Assembly: GCF_021295095.1 (NCBI RefSeq)
Contig: NZ_JAJLQX010000009.1
Span: 47,342 to 111,341 of the forward strand
Direction: 5' to 3'
Length of the DNA stretch: 64,000 nt
From: Phocaeicola oris
Lineage (GTDB): Bacteria > Bacteroidota > Bacteroidia > Bacteroidales > Bacteroidaceae
The notes beneath the pieces are model-generated. The model saw only the letters and a program-made list of their open reading frames with translations, had not been told where the DNA came from and made no database searches. Positions 17,217 to 26,926 of the stretch are shown one piece after another (the stretch's first letter is position 1; each line of letters opens with the position of its first letter). A program made the translations under genes and the position numbers.

Positions 17217-18344
17217 ATGGCTGCAGTACAGAATCCTGATACGATGTCATTTTGGGAGCATTTGGATGTGTTACGGGGCATTCTTTTTAAAATTGCCGTT
17301 GTAACACTTATATTTGCTTGTATTGCATTCGTATTTAAGGAACCACTTTTCGATATCATCTTAGCACCTAAGAATGATGATTTCTTTATATATCAATTTC
17401 TAACGTCTTTAAGTTCACTTATATCTCCCGGAAACGACGGACATTTTGAAGTTCAGCTAATCAATACCGGCTTAGCCAAGCAGTTCCTTATTCACATGAA
17501 AGCTGCTTTATATGCAGGTTTTCTGGTAGCTGCGCCATATACTTTATATCAATTGTTTCGTTTTGTCTCACCTGCTCTTTATACAAACGAAAAGAAATAC
17601 GCAGTGAAAGTATTAGGTGGTGGTGGCATCATGTTCTTTTTAGGCGTATTGCTGAGTTATTTCGTTATATTCCCTCTGACATTCAGATTTTTGGGTACTT
17701 ACCAAGTAGATGAAAGTGTTGTTAATATGATTTCTCTGGAATCATATATGGATACGCTGATGATGCTTTGTGTCATGATGGGTATTGTATTTGAAATCCC
17801 TATCCTCTGCTGGCTGTTTGCTAAGTTCGGCTTCATAAATGCCGATTTTATGAAGAAATATCGTAAGCATGCTGTAGTTATCTTATTAATTATATCCGCA
17901 GTTATAACTCCTACTGCCGACATATTTACTTTGACTGTAGTTGCTTTCCCTATGTGGTTATTATATGAGATAAGTATTCTCATCGTTCAACAAACGAAAG
18001 CAGCAAAGAAAGCACAGGAAGAGGCTGAAGCTGAAGCTGAGCGTAGAGAGGACGAAGCCTATTTCGAACGTAGAAAAGCAGAAAAAGCTAAAGAGGCCGA
18101 AAATAAATCGAAAGCAGAAGAAGCTAAATCTGATGACACAGAATTAACAGCATCAGATAAAGAAAAAGCTGAAGAGCCAAAGACAAATAAATATCAACCT
18201 GAAGATTACAACAAGACTTATAATTACTATGATACAGATAATAATATAGAAAATGAAGAAAAGCGTGCTACCAAACTGAAAGCAAAAGCTAAGCAACGTG
18301 AAAATCTTCAGAGACATAAAAAGAGTCACAAGAAAAAAAGATAA
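17217..18344 (+). CDS. tatC: Twin-arginine translocase subunit TatC with long charged tail
   Basis: The receptor for twin-arginine signal peptides. Residues 1-260 show the TatC fold: the N-terminal SFWEHLDVLRGILFKI, six membrane helices, the FRFVSPALYTNEK loop and VVILLIISAVITPTADIFT. Residues 261-375 form a 115-residue hydrophilic tail rich in Lys, Glu and Ala that is predicted helical at its start and ends in HKKSHKKKR. E. coli TatC is 258 residues, so the tail is an addition. It is followed by a terminator at 18365-18396. Confidence 0.93.
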   Translation: MAAVQNPDTMSFWEHLDVLRGILFKIAVVTLIFACIAFVFKEPLFDIILAPKNDDFFIYQFLTSLSSLISPGNDGHFEVQLINTGLAKQFLIHMKAALYAGFLVAAPYTLYQLFRFVSPALYTNEKKYAVKVLGGGGIMFFLGVLLSYFVIFPLTFRFLGTYQVDESVVNMISLESYMDTLMMLCVMMGIVFEIPILCWLFAKFGFINADFMKKYRKHAVVILLIISAVITPTADIFTLTVVAFPMWLLYEISILIVQQTKAAKKAQEEAEAEAERREDEAYFERRKAEKAKEAENKSKAEEAKSDDTELTASDKEKAEEPKTNKYQPEDYNKTYNYYDTDNNIENEEKRATKLKAKAKQRENLQRHKKSHKKKR

Positions 18345-18364
18345 AGACCATATAACAAAAAGGA

Positions 18365-18396
18365 AAAAGGAGGTGTCAAAAACATCTCCTTTTTTC
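18365..18396 (+). terminator. Terminator after tatC
   Basis: AAGGAGGTGT pairs with ACATCTCCTT around a short A-rich loop and is followed by a T-run on the plus strand. Confidence 0.8.
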
Positions 18397-18397
18397 G

Positions 18398-18470
18398 TAC
18401 ACCCTCAGGGACTCGAACCCTGGACACCCTGATTAAGAGTCAGGTGCTCTACCAACTGAGCTAAGGATGC
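18398..18470 (-). tRNA. tRNA-Lys (anticodon CTT)
   Basis: Minus-strand 73-nt cloverleaf. Acceptor GCATCCT pairs with AGGGTGT, the D-arm contains AGCTCAGTTGGTAGAGC, anticodon stem CCTGA/TCAGG encloses CTCTTAA, and the T-arm carries GGTTCGAGTCC. No CCA is encoded. It reads AAG codons. Confidence 0.95.
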
Positions 18471-18556
18471 ATCGTTTTCACTTTTGCGGGTGCAAATTTA
18501 ATCATATTATTTGATAGGGCAAGCCTTTTCCTCGTTTTTTCTTGAAAAGTTTAAAT

Positions 18557-19228
18557 TCAATAATTGAAATGCAACTGCATCAACTCTTTTATCTCTTCAA
18601 TACTTACTGAAGTACCTCTCTCCTTTTCCATTTTATTTTTTCTAAAGGCTATAACTTGAGCTAAATTATACTCACATCCACAATATTGCTGATTATAAAA
18701 ATTCATATCTTTAATTATCACATTTCTTCTGTCACTCAAGCCTCCTTTACGCCAATTCTGTGCCCAAAAAATAACATCCGGATAAAAAGAAACGGCATAA
18801 TTACCTGCCTCTGCCACCTGTTCTAACGACTTCCATCTGCTGGAAGCCAATGTAGTTGTCAATACCTTAAAACCATTCTCATGGGCATATTGGGCAGCAC
18901 TCAGCAAACGGAACTTAAAACATTTCAAACAACGAGAACCTCGTTCAGGCTCCTGCTCCAATCCTTTCATCTGATCCTTCCATTCCGCATGATTATAATC
19001 AGCATCCACCACCTTAAGTCCAAAAGAATTCGCATAACGAATACACTCATCTTTTCGAATAATATACTCCTCCTCAGGATAGATATTCGGATTACAGAAA
19101 TAAATAGTAGGACGCACTCCGTTCTGTCTCATCCATTCTATAACGGCCGACGAACATGGAGCACAGCAAGTATGTAAAAGTACCTCTTTTTCCCCAAAAG
19201 GAACCTCTATCTTAAACTTCTGCTTCAT
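18557..19228 (-). CDS. queH: Epoxyqueuosine reductase QueH
   Basis: Reduces epoxyqueuosine to queuosine in tRNA at the last step of the pathway; it is unrelated to the cobalamin-dependent QueG. The 223-residue protein has the family's Cys clusters: CCAPC (Cys21, 22, 25), a middle SRCLKCFKFR and FYNQQYCGCEY near residue 180, which together bind iron-sulfur or metal. It lies 3 bases downstream of an SLC13 transporter gene, probably read from the same transcript. Confidence 0.9.
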   Translation of the reverse strand: MKQKFKIEVPFGEKEVLLHTCCAPCSSAVIEWMRQNGVRPTIYFCNPNIYPEEEYIIRKDECIRYANSFGLKVVDADYNHAEWKDQMKGLEQEPERGSRCLKCFKFRLLSAAQYAHENGFKVLTTTLASSRWKSLEQVAEAGNYAVSFYPDVIFWAQNWRKGGLSDRRNVIIKDMNFYNQQYCGCEYNLAQVIAFRKNKMEKERGTSVSIEEIKELMQLHFNY

Positions 19229-19231
19229 ATA

Positions 19232-21127
19232 TTAATTAAACTGGAATAGTAAAGGTAGTACAAATATCATTACTATGCCCATAATAATCTGTAAAGGCAA
19301 ACCTACTTTTACATAATCCATAAAAGTATACTGACCGGCAGACATTACCAATGCGTTAGGTGGTGTAGAAAACGGAGAAGCAAAGCACATGCTGGCACCT
19401 AACGTTACAGCAAACAAATATGGAACAGGACTCACTCCCAGTGACAAAGCGCTTTGCAACGCAATAGGAGCCATCAGCACAGCTGTAGCTGTATTGCTGA
19501 TAAACATGGTCATCAGAGAGGTTGTAAAATAAATTCCGGCCATCAACGCATACGGACCATAACTGCCAATACTACTCACCAGTGAACCGGATATCCACTC
19601 TGACGCACCGGTCTTTTCAAGTGCAAGCGACATGGGCATCATAGCGCCAATCAAAACAATGCTCTCCCAGTTAATTGTCTTATAAGCAGCTTCCACATTA
19701 CGGAAGCAACCCGTAAGAATCATCAGAAGAGATGCAATGAGCACGGCAGTAACAGGAGCTACCGGAATAAAGTCAAACACCATCATTGCAATCATCAAAA
19801 TCATAATAGCTGCTGCCACAGGAGCCTTATAATCGAATGTAACCTTCGAAGCCTCCTTTAACGGCTGACCTAAGACAACAAAATTTTCAGATTCTTGACT
19901 GAGCTTTCCTATATTTTGCCATGTTCCCTGCATCAGTAATACATCAGCACTACGCAACTTCTCGTTCACTATATTATCCTTAATATAATTCTTCTGACGC
20001 TGTATTCCCAATACACTCACATGATATTTCTCTCGGAAATCAAGTTCTTTCATAGAATGATTCAATAATCGGGAGTTCGGCATCAAAACTATCTCAGCCA
20101 CACCTAAATCATAAAAAGCCATCTTATTGGTCGAATTATTATTCTTCTCTCCGTCATCCAATCGCTCTAACTTAAAATCAGAAACAAACTGATTTACATT
20201 TTCCTCATCGCCCGTCAGGAATAACAGATCATCATTTTCAAGCATTGTTTCTCCATAGACAAACATCTGTTCCACATTCTTAAAAAAACCATTCTGAACC
20301 TTATCTCCACGCCTTACCTCCAACACATTCAAATTATATTTTTTACGAATATCCAAATCGACTATTGTCTTTCCCTGCACGGTAGAGTCCGCATTCACCT
20401 TTACACGGTACATATTATTCGATACACCATACTCCTTCATCAACTGAGAAAGCGATTTATGCTTCTTAACGTTCCTCTCATTCTTATCTTCTTTTCCGGA
20501 AAGGAAAATCTTACTTAAAGGAAGCAGCACCACCGTACCCACTATGACACAAATGATACCTACCGGCAAAAATGTAAAAAACTCCAAATCAGTCAAGCCA
20601 TGATAGTTAGGTAGCGTTTTCTGGATCTCTTCCATAGAGCCACTCAACGTCTGCTCTATAATCATGTTAGGAGGAGTACCGATAAGCGTCATCATTCCAC
20701 CCATACTGCTGGCAAACGCCAGAGGCATAAGCAGACGCCCCTGATTTGAATTAGAATTCATAGCCATGCTCACCACAATAGGTAACATGAGGGCGACAGT
20801 TCCCGTATTACTCACAAAAGCGCCAATACTTGCTGTAGCAAGCATTACTAAGAGAAACAGACGAGTCTCGCTATTTCCCGCCAACTTCATCAGTTTCGAA
20901 CCGATCATTTTTGCCAGACCTGTTTGAAAGATAGCACCGCCAACAATAAACAGGCCGACCATCATAATCACTACCGAATTAGAAAATCCCGAAAGGGCTT
21001 CCTCAGGAGTAAGAATTTGAAAAACAAGTAAGGCTACCAGCGCACAGAGCGCGACAATATCGGAACGTATCTTTCCGTTCACGAAGAAGATAGCCGCCAA
21101 AATCAAAATAATGATGGTTATCCACAT
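19232..21127 (-). CDS. SLC13/DASS-type transporter with RCK_C domains, paralog 1
   Basis: A 631-residue protein with an N-terminal membrane half, two central cytoplasmic RCK_C (TrkA-C) domains at about residues 215-390, and a C-terminal membrane half. Family stretches SGFSNSVVIMMVGLFIVGGA, FVSNTGTVALMLPIVVSMA, LIGTPPNMII and FISNTATAVLMAPIAL carry the paired SNT/GTPPN motifs of divalent-anion/sodium symporters. Substrate may be sulfate, dicarboxylate or tricarboxylate; sequence alone does not decide. The adjacent gene upstream is a close paralog. Confidence 0.87.
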   Translation of the reverse strand: MWITIIILILAAIFFVNGKIRSDIVALCALVALLVFQILTPEEALSGFSNSVVIMMVGLFIVGGAIFQTGLAKMIGSKLMKLAGNSETRLFLLVMLATASIGAFVSNTGTVALMLPIVVSMAMNSNSNQGRLLMPLAFASSMGGMMTLIGTPPNMIIEQTLSGSMEEIQKTLPNYHGLTDLEFFTFLPVGIICVIVGTVVLLPLSKIFLSGKEDKNERNVKKHKSLSQLMKEYGVSNNMYRVKVNADSTVQGKTIVDLDIRKKYNLNVLEVRRGDKVQNGFFKNVEQMFVYGETMLENDDLLFLTGDEENVNQFVSDFKLERLDDGEKNNNSTNKMAFYDLGVAEIVLMPNSRLLNHSMKELDFREKYHVSVLGIQRQKNYIKDNIVNEKLRSADVLLMQGTWQNIGKLSQESENFVVLGQPLKEASKVTFDYKAPVAAAIMILMIAMMVFDFIPVAPVTAVLIASLLMILTGCFRNVEAAYKTINWESIVLIGAMMPMSLALEKTGASEWISGSLVSSIGSYGPYALMAGIYFTTSLMTMFISNTATAVLMAPIALQSALSLGVSPVPYLFAVTLGASMCFASPFSTPPNALVMSAGQYTFMDYVKVGLPLQIIMGIVMIFVLPLLFQFN

Positions 21128-21151
21128 ATTATATTTGTTTAAAAATTACTT

Positions 21152-23020
21152 TCACTTAAAAGGGAAAAACATCGGTAAAATAAATACCATTATCACACCA
21201 ATAATCAACTGCATCGGACCACCCACCTTTACATAATCCATGAACGAATACTGACCTGGAGTCATCACCAACGCATTGGCCGGAGTAGAAAACGGCGAAA
21301 CAAAACACATACTGGCTCCGTATGTTACAGCAAATAGAAACGGCACCGGATTCAATCCCAACGATGTAGCACTGCTCAGCGCAATAGGAGCCATCAGAAC
21401 AGACGTTGCCGTATTACTGATAAATAAAGTGATAAACGATGTGGTGAAATAAATTCCGGCCATCAACGCATAAGGTCCCACATTTCCCAAACTTGAAACC
21501 AATGTATCGGAAATCAATGTAGATACACCCGTCTTTTCCAAAGCCAACGACATAGGCATCATGCCGCCAATAAGGAAAATGCTCTCCCAATTAATAGTTT
21601 TATATGCAGCTTCCACATTACGGAAACAACCCGTAAGAATCATCAGCATACTGGCAATGAGAACAGCAGTAACCGGCTCTATCGGAATAAAATCGAATAC
21701 CATCATAACTACCATAAGTAACATAATCACACCTACCAATGGCGCTTTATAATCGTATGTCACCTTAGAAGCTTCCTCCAACGGTTGACCAAGTACTACC
21801 CAGTCACTATCATCCCGACTGAGTCGACCTATGTTCTGCCATGTCCCCTGCACCAGTAACACATCGTTACTATGGAATTTAATATCAGCTATATTCTCAT
21901 TCAGGTATTCTTTTTTCCGCTGAATGCCTAACACATTCACATTATATTTATCTCGGAATCCGGCATCCTTCACCGACTGATTCACTAACTTTGAGGTAGG
22001 CATCAACACTATCTCGGCTATACCTATATCGTAGAATGCCATAGAGTCGGCTGCCGTATCGTTCAATTCTCGTTCCTCCTCATCATAAACCTCCAGCTGA
22101 AAATCTTTTGCAAACCGATGAACAAACTCTTTCCCTCCGGAAACATAAAGAATATCCTCTTTCCTAATAACAATATCCTTATCCACGAATTTCTGTTCTA
22201 TATTCTTGAACAGATTATTCTGTCCGCCTTTATTTCCGCGACGAATCTCCAAAATGTTCAAGTTATATTTGTTACGAACATCTAAGTCAATGATAGTCTT
22301 TCCCTGAATAGAGGAAAAAGACTTTACTTTCAGGCGAGACAAATTATTTAATACTCCATATTCCCTGATCAGTTCATTAAGCGATTTACGTGTTTTATTT
22401 CCAATCTCTTTTTCATCGTCCGATTTGGAAAGGAATATCTTACTAAGAATAAGCAAAATAACTGTTCCGATAAGAACACATACAAAGCCGACAGGCAAGA
22501 AAGTAAGGAATTTCAAATTCTGACCGCCTGCATTACTTAATGTCTGCTGAATAATCAGATTTGGCGGAGTTCCGATCAACGTCATCATGCCTCCCAAACT
22601 ACTGGCAAAAGCTAAAGGCATCAAAATCTTCCGTACACTCATATTGATACCCGAAGCCATACTCACTACAATAGGAAGCATTAACGCCACTGTTCCTACA
22701 TTACTGACCAAACCACCCAAACAAGCTGTCACCAGCATCACCAGCAGATAGAGCTTCAATTCGCTCTTTCCTGCCAGCTTTAACATCTTTGCGCTAATCA
22801 ATTTTGCCAGACCTGTCTGAAGAATAGCTCCACTCACTATAAACAAACCAACCATCATAACAATCACAGAGTTTGAAAAGCCTGAAAGTGCTTCTTCTAC
22901 CGTTAAAACATGAGTTATAAGTAAAGCTATTAAAGCGCAAAGAGCGACAATATCAGAGCGAACCTTCCCGTTCACAAAGAAAATTGTCGCAATAACAAGA
23001 ATTGCTATGGTAGTAATCAT
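21152..23020 (-). CDS. SLC13/DASS-type transporter with RCK_C domains, paralog 2
   Basis: A 622-residue paralog of the gene 24 bp downstream with the same layout (membrane half, two RCK_C domains, membrane half) and nearly the same motifs, for example LVSNVGTVALMLPIVVSMAS and LIGTPPNLII. The ATG at 23020 (MITTIAILV) is chosen because it aligns with the paralog; the longer frame opens with TTG. The pair looks like a local tandem duplication that has had time to diverge. It is divergent from the MenD-like gene. Confidence 0.86.
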   Translation of the reverse strand: MITTIAILVIATIFFVNGKVRSDIVALCALIALLITHVLTVEEALSGFSNSVIVMMVGLFIVSGAILQTGLAKLISAKMLKLAGKSELKLYLLVMLVTACLGGLVSNVGTVALMLPIVVSMASGINMSVRKILMPLAFASSLGGMMTLIGTPPNLIIQQTLSNAGGQNLKFLTFLPVGFVCVLIGTVILLILSKIFLSKSDDEKEIGNKTRKSLNELIREYGVLNNLSRLKVKSFSSIQGKTIIDLDVRNKYNLNILEIRRGNKGGQNNLFKNIEQKFVDKDIVIRKEDILYVSGGKEFVHRFAKDFQLEVYDEEERELNDTAADSMAFYDIGIAEIVLMPTSKLVNQSVKDAGFRDKYNVNVLGIQRKKEYLNENIADIKFHSNDVLLVQGTWQNIGRLSRDDSDWVVLGQPLEEASKVTYDYKAPLVGVIMLLMVVMMVFDFIPIEPVTAVLIASMLMILTGCFRNVEAAYKTINWESIFLIGGMMPMSLALEKTGVSTLISDTLVSSLGNVGPYALMAGIYFTTSFITLFISNTATSVLMAPIALSSATSLGLNPVPFLFAVTYGASMCFVSPFSTPANALVMTPGQYSFMDYVKVGGPMQLIIGVIMVFILPMFFPFK

Positions 23021-23103
23021 ACTCTTCGTAATTATAATGTACAAAATTATAAATTATATGTGAAGAATTCGAAAGCATAAAGATTTTATTAAAGATTTAA
23101 TAT

Positions 23104-23111
23104 TATTTTTG
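23104..23111 (+). promoter_or_regulatory. -7 box TATTTTTG for the MenD-like gene
   Basis: Consensus match 18 bp before the ATG at 23130, giving a very short leader. Confidence 0.55.
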
Positions 23112-23129
23112 TGAAAAATATAGGGAACG

Positions 23130-24812
23130 ATGTATAGCGATAAACGAAATATATTGCAGTTGGTAGCGCTGCTTAAAGCACACGAAATAAAGAACATGGT
23201 GGTATGTCCGGGGGGATGGAATGCTCCTATCGTACATACTTTGGCACAGCTCCCCGACTTTACCTGTTATCCTATAACCGATGAACGAAGTGCCGGCTTC
23301 TTTGCATTGGGATTGTCTCAACATGGAGGTAATCCGACTGCTGTTTGTTGTACTTCCGGTTCGGCATTGCTGAACATTTACCCGGCAGTAGCTGAAGCAT
23401 TCTACCAACAGATTCCTTTAATTATTATATCTGCCGATAAAGGGGCTGCTCTAATTAATCAAAATGAGGAACAGACTATTCCTCAAACGAATGTATTTGG
23501 AAATATGGTGAAGCGCGCTGTCACCTTACCTGAAATTCAAAATGATGAGGATGAATGGTACTGTAACCGACTCATTAACGAAGCTATTCTGGAAACAGTT
23601 CACCATGGGAAAGGACCGGTCCATATTAACGTTCCTATCTCCGAACCTATCTATCGGTTCGGAACGAAACTGTTACCTGAGGTTCGTGTTATTACACGAT
23701 ATCAAGGACTCAGCTTATACGAGAGGGATTATAATCTATTGATAGACAGACTGAATGCTTATCAGAAGAGAATGGTTATAGTCGGTCAGATGAACCTGAT
23801 TTATTTGTTTGAAAAGAAATATGTCAAAGCTTTGTACAAGCATTTTGCATGGCTTTCAGAAGAGTTGAGCAATCAAACGACACCGGGCATACCTATCTAT
23901 AACTTCGATTCCGCCATTTATGCGATGTCGCCGGAGCAACAAAATGCGATGACTCCGGAACTGGTAATTACGTACGGAGGACATATCGTATCTTCGCAAT
24001 TAAAGAAATTCCTGCGTAAACATAAACCTAAAGAGCATTGGCATATCAGTCAGGACGGCAACATCATGGATACCTTTGGTTGCCTGACAACAGTGATAGA
24101 AATGAATCCGTTTGAGTTCCTTGAAAAGATTGCGTTCCTACTTGACAATCGGGTAAATAATTATCCTTTGATGTGGGAGAACTACTGCAAAACGATACCG
24201 GAACCTGTTTTTGAATACTCTGAAATGGGGGTGATAGGAAAGTTACTCAAGTCACTCCCCACTCCTTGCACATTACATTTGGCAAACAGTTCCACAGTTC
24301 GTTACGCTCAGATGTTCCGACTCGATACAAAAGTTGAAGTACTTTGTAATCGCGGAGTAAATGGTATGGAAGGCATACTTTCTACTGCCATAGGTTATGC
24401 CGTCTCTTCCGATAAACCGAACTTTGTAATTATTGGAGACATGAGCTTCTTCACTGATATGAACGCATTATGGAATCAACACATCAAATCGAATTTGCGT
24501 ATACTGCTTATCAACAATGAAGGTAGCGAACAACTTCATAATCTACCGGGAATGGAAGACGCTGAATTGTCGCGTGCATTGGTCTGTGGAAAACATCACA
24601 CATCGGCTAAAGCATGGGCTGAAGACCGAGGATTTGACTATATTAAGATAACAAATTATGATGATATGGAAGCTGCTCTTCCTGATTTTATTTCTGCGAA
24701 CATACAGCATCCAATGATAATAGAAGCTTGGACAGACAAAGTTTCGGATACAACTATGCTCCGTAAATACTTTCATGCTCTAAAAGACTCAAAACAGAAT
24801 AACAATCAATAA
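23130..24812 (+). CDS. Divergent MenD-like thiamine diphosphate enzyme
   Basis: A 560-residue protein similar over its whole length to Bacteroides MenD (SEPHCHC synthase, menaquinone pathway). Cofactor features are kept: Glu52 in TDERSAG and the ThDP/metal motif [13 protein letters not shown] near residue 434. Substrate features of E. coli MenD are changed: the Ser-Arg of PGSR is Gly29-Trp30, the Arg-Pro of SADRP is Lys104-Gly105, the RGASG loop is RGVNG, and the GQIF segment reads SEQL. No menB, menC, menE or menF is nearby. It may be a MenD with unusual substrate contacts or a paralog with another reaction. Two small genes follow with almost no gap. Confidence 0.78.
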   Translation: MYSDKRNILQLVALLKAHEIKNMVVCPGGWNAPIVHTLAQLPDFTCYPITDERSAGFFALGLSQHGGNPTAVCCTSGSALLNIYPAVAEAFYQQIPLIIISADKGAALINQNEEQTIPQTNVFGNMVKRAVTLPEIQNDEDEWYCNRLINEAILETVHHGKGPVHINVPISEPIYRFGTKLLPEVRVITRYQGLSLYERDYNLLIDRLNAYQKRMVIVGQMNLIYLFEKKYVKALYKHFAWLSEELSNQTTPGIPIYNFDSAIYAMSPEQQNAMTPELVITYGGHIVSSQLKKFLRKHKPKEHWHISQDGNIMDTFGCLTTVIEMNPFEFLEKIAFLLDNRVNNYPLMWENYCKTIPEPVFEYSEMGVIGKLLKSLPTPCTLHLANSSTVRYAQMFRLDTKVEVLCNRGVNGMEGILSTAIGYAVSSDKPNFVIIGDMSFFTDMNALWNQHIKSNLRILLINNEGSEQLHNLPGMEDAELSRALVCGKHHTSAKAWAEDRGFDYIKITNYDDMEAALPDFISANIQHPMIIEAWTDKVSDTTMLRKYFHALKDSKQNNNQ

Positions 24813-24813
24813 A

Positions 24814-25206
24814 ATGTTTGAACGTGATTATATAATGCGGCTTATTCGGCAATTCTTCGCTGCCGTAAGCTTGTTCCTCTCCAAAAAGGGTAAACAGAAC
24901 GATATGGAGGTCATTCATGACTTATACAATACCTACGTCGGACCATACGATTTCTATCACATCTCAACGTTGGACGATGTGATGCAATCATTTGAGAAAT
25001 ATCCTGAAAATGAACGACTCGACAGGATGGAAATGTTAGCTGAACTCTACTTTCAGGAAGCGGATTTAAAAAGTGAGCCAATAAGAGAAGATTTATTGAA
25101 CAAGGCATACGATTTGTTCTCGTTCATTGACAATCAAAGCCGGACTTACTCACTTCAAAGGAAAAACAGAATACAAGATATCATTAAACAATTAGAAAAA
25201 TTATGA
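24814..25206 (+). CDS. Conserved small protein between MenD-like and TlpA-like genes
   Basis: A 130-residue, probably cytoplasmic or membrane-associated protein with an amphipathic N-terminus (IMRLIRQFFAAVSLFL) and then mostly charged helices (EKYPENERLDRMEMLAELYFQEAD). I recognise it as a Bacteroides family of unknown function but can name no activity. It starts one base after the MenD-like stop and overlaps the TlpA-like gene by 4 bases, so all three are translationally linked. Confidence 0.75.
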   Translation: MFERDYIMRLIRQFFAAVSLFLSKKGKQNDMEVIHDLYNTYVGPYDFYHISTLDDVMQSFEKYPENERLDRMEMLAELYFQEADLKSEPIREDLLNKAYDLFSFIDNQSRTYSLQRKNRIQDIIKQLEKL

Positions 25207-25742
25207 ATAGACTATTAGTTAAAACCTTTGCCTTTATCAGCTTATCACTGATGATTGTAATCTGCCACACTAATGCACAAGGCATGCAAGATGATGACGC
25301 GAAATATGCTACGGAACTGCTTAAAGCCGGAACTGCAGCACCCGATTTCCAATTAACTACGCCGAATGGTCAGACGGTATCACTGAGTAACTATAAAGGG
25401 AAATATGTTGTGCTCGATTTCTGGGCTTCTTGGTGCCCCGACTGTCGAAAGGATGCCCCAAACATTGTTGCGGCATACAATGAATTTAAAGAAAAGAATG
25501 TAGCTTTCATCGGAATATCATTCGATACGGATAAGGCTGCTTGGGAAAATGCCATTACGAAATACGAAATAAAATATCCGCAAGTAAGCGAACTGAAGAA
25601 ATGGAAAGAGACAACCATCTCCGACAAATACCATATTAAATGGATTCCATCCATGTATCTGATTGATCCTGAAGGCAAAATCGTTCTTGGAACCGTTATC
25701 TCTGAAAAACTGATAAAGACGTTGGGCGAAGTAATCAAATGA
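25203..25742 (+). CDS. TlpA-like thiol-disulfide oxidoreductase
   Basis: A 179-residue exported thioredoxin-fold protein: signal peptide with a hydrophobic core to about residue 27, then an AhpC/TSA-like domain (AGTAAPDFQLTTPNGQTVSL) and the redox motif SWCPDCRKD near residue 79. It ends with the cis-Pro segment IKWIPSMYLIDPEGK. It probably acts on disulfides or peroxide in the periplasm. It overlaps the upstream gene by 4 bases and is followed by a terminator. Confidence 0.88.
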   Translation: MNRLLVKTFAFISLSLMIVICHTNAQGMQDDDAKYATELLKAGTAAPDFQLTTPNGQTVSLSNYKGKYVVLDFWASWCPDCRKDAPNIVAAYNEFKEKNVAFIGISFDTDKAAWENAITKYEIKYPQVSELKKWKETTISDKYHIKWIPSMYLIDPEGKIVLGTVISEKLIKTLGEVIK

Positions 25743-25767
25743 CATTAAAATAATGATCTAAGCAAGT

Positions 25768-25800
25768 GGTTTAACTCATGTAATTAAACCTTTTGTTTTA
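25768..25800 (+). terminator. Terminator after the TlpA-like gene
   Basis: GGTTTAA (25768-25774) pairs with TTAAACC (25784-25790), followed by TTTTGTTTT. A repeat array starts at the next base. Confidence 0.7.
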
Positions 25801-25884
25801 TACGTATCATCCAAGAAAGTCATGCGGATCATTTGATCAACTCATGCGGATGAATCGAACAACTCATGCGCATCACTTTATAAC
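25801..25884. repeat. 22-bp phased palindrome array, copy C (four units)
   Basis: Cores TACG at 25801 and TGCG at 25823, 25845 and 25867 are each exactly 22 bp apart. The right end is CGCATCACTTTAT, the inverse of the AAAGTGAT left end seen in copies A and B. It lies between the TlpA-like terminator and the cysE promoter. Confidence 0.93.
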
Positions 25885-25989
25885 ATCAATAATTGGAGTT
25901 TAACCTTTCTTTTTATAAGAACTTACCATAGTAGAAAGTTCTTTTTTAAACATTATAGAAAATTATAAACTTCTCATTAGGAAAATTGT

Positions 25990-25997
25990 TAACTTTG
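25990..25997 (+). promoter_or_regulatory. -7 box TAACTTTG for cysE
   Basis: Consensus match 23 bp before the cysE ATG at 26021. Confidence 0.6.
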
Positions 25998-26020
25998 CAC
26001 TCGCAAAAGCAATTACACTA

Positions 26021-26920
26021 ATGAACTCATTAAATTTTTCAACGGTAATAACAAAAGCTATCGACGATCTTTCCGAAAAGAAAAGCTACTCTAAGTTATT
26101 CCATCTGCATCAGGAAGGCAGTCCGTTGCCATCAGGTGACGCTCTGAAAAATATCGTTGACTTAGCTCGTTCGGTTCTTTTTCCCGGATATTTCGGAAAC
26201 TCATCAACTAACAGCCAAACAGTAAAGTATTATATCGGCGTGAATGTCGAGCATCTGTTCGATTTACTCACCGGACAAATTCTTGCAGGTCTTTGTTTCG
26301 GAAGTGATGAGCATTGCGAGAGCTGCAACGATATGTTGAGGGATAAGGCAGCTACCATAGCAGCCAAATTCATCAGTTTATTACCCCAACTACGAGCTAC
26401 TTTAGCTACGGATGTGGAAGCAGCCTTTAACGGTGATCCGGCAGCCCATTCGTATGGAGAGGTTATCAGTTGTTACCCTGCAATTCGGGCTATCAGTAAC
26501 TACCGCATCGCCCATCAATTGCTCGTTTTAGGCGTTCCGCTGATTCCTCGTATCATTACAGAGCTGGCTCACAGTGAGACCGGCATCGACATTCACCCCG
26601 GAGCACAGATAGGTAACTATTTCACTATTGACCACGGAACAGGTGTAGTGATTGGCGAGACCACTGTCATCGGAAACAATGTAAAGTTGTATCAGGGTGT
26701 TACGCTCGGAGCCAAGAGCTTTCCACTCGATGAAAACGGCAAGCCTATCAAAGGGATTCCCCGTCACCCCATATTGGAGAATAATGTCATCGTCTATTCC
26801 AACGCTACTATATTAGGACGTATCACCATAGGACATGACGCCACCATTGGCGGCAACATTTGGGTTACGGAAAATGTTCCCGCAGGAACAAGAATAGTTC
26901 AAACAAAAGCAAAGAAATAA
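26021..26920 (+). CDS. cysE: Serine O-acetyltransferase
   Basis: Makes O-acetylserine from serine and acetyl-CoA for cysteine synthesis. The 299-residue protein has an N-terminal helical domain and a C-terminal left-handed beta-helix of hexapeptide repeats (IHPGAQIGNYFTIDHGTG, VVIGETTVIGNNVKLYQG). The DHGTG segment carries catalytic His/Asp residues. It is close to the long EpsC/SatA type rather than E. coli CysE. The mscS-like gene starts 6 bases downstream. Confidence 0.93.
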   Translation: MNSLNFSTVITKAIDDLSEKKSYSKLFHLHQEGSPLPSGDALKNIVDLARSVLFPGYFGNSSTNSQTVKYYIGVNVEHLFDLLTGQILAGLCFGSDEHCESCNDMLRDKAATIAAKFISLLPQLRATLATDVEAAFNGDPAAHSYGEVISCYPAIRAISNYRIAHQLLVLGVPLIPRIITELAHSETGIDIHPGAQIGNYFTIDHGTGVVIGETTVIGNNVKLYQGVTLGAKSFPLDENGKPIKGIPRHPILENNVIVYSNATILGRITIGHDATIGGNIWVTENVPAGTRIVQTKAKK

Positions 26921-26926
26921 TAGTTT

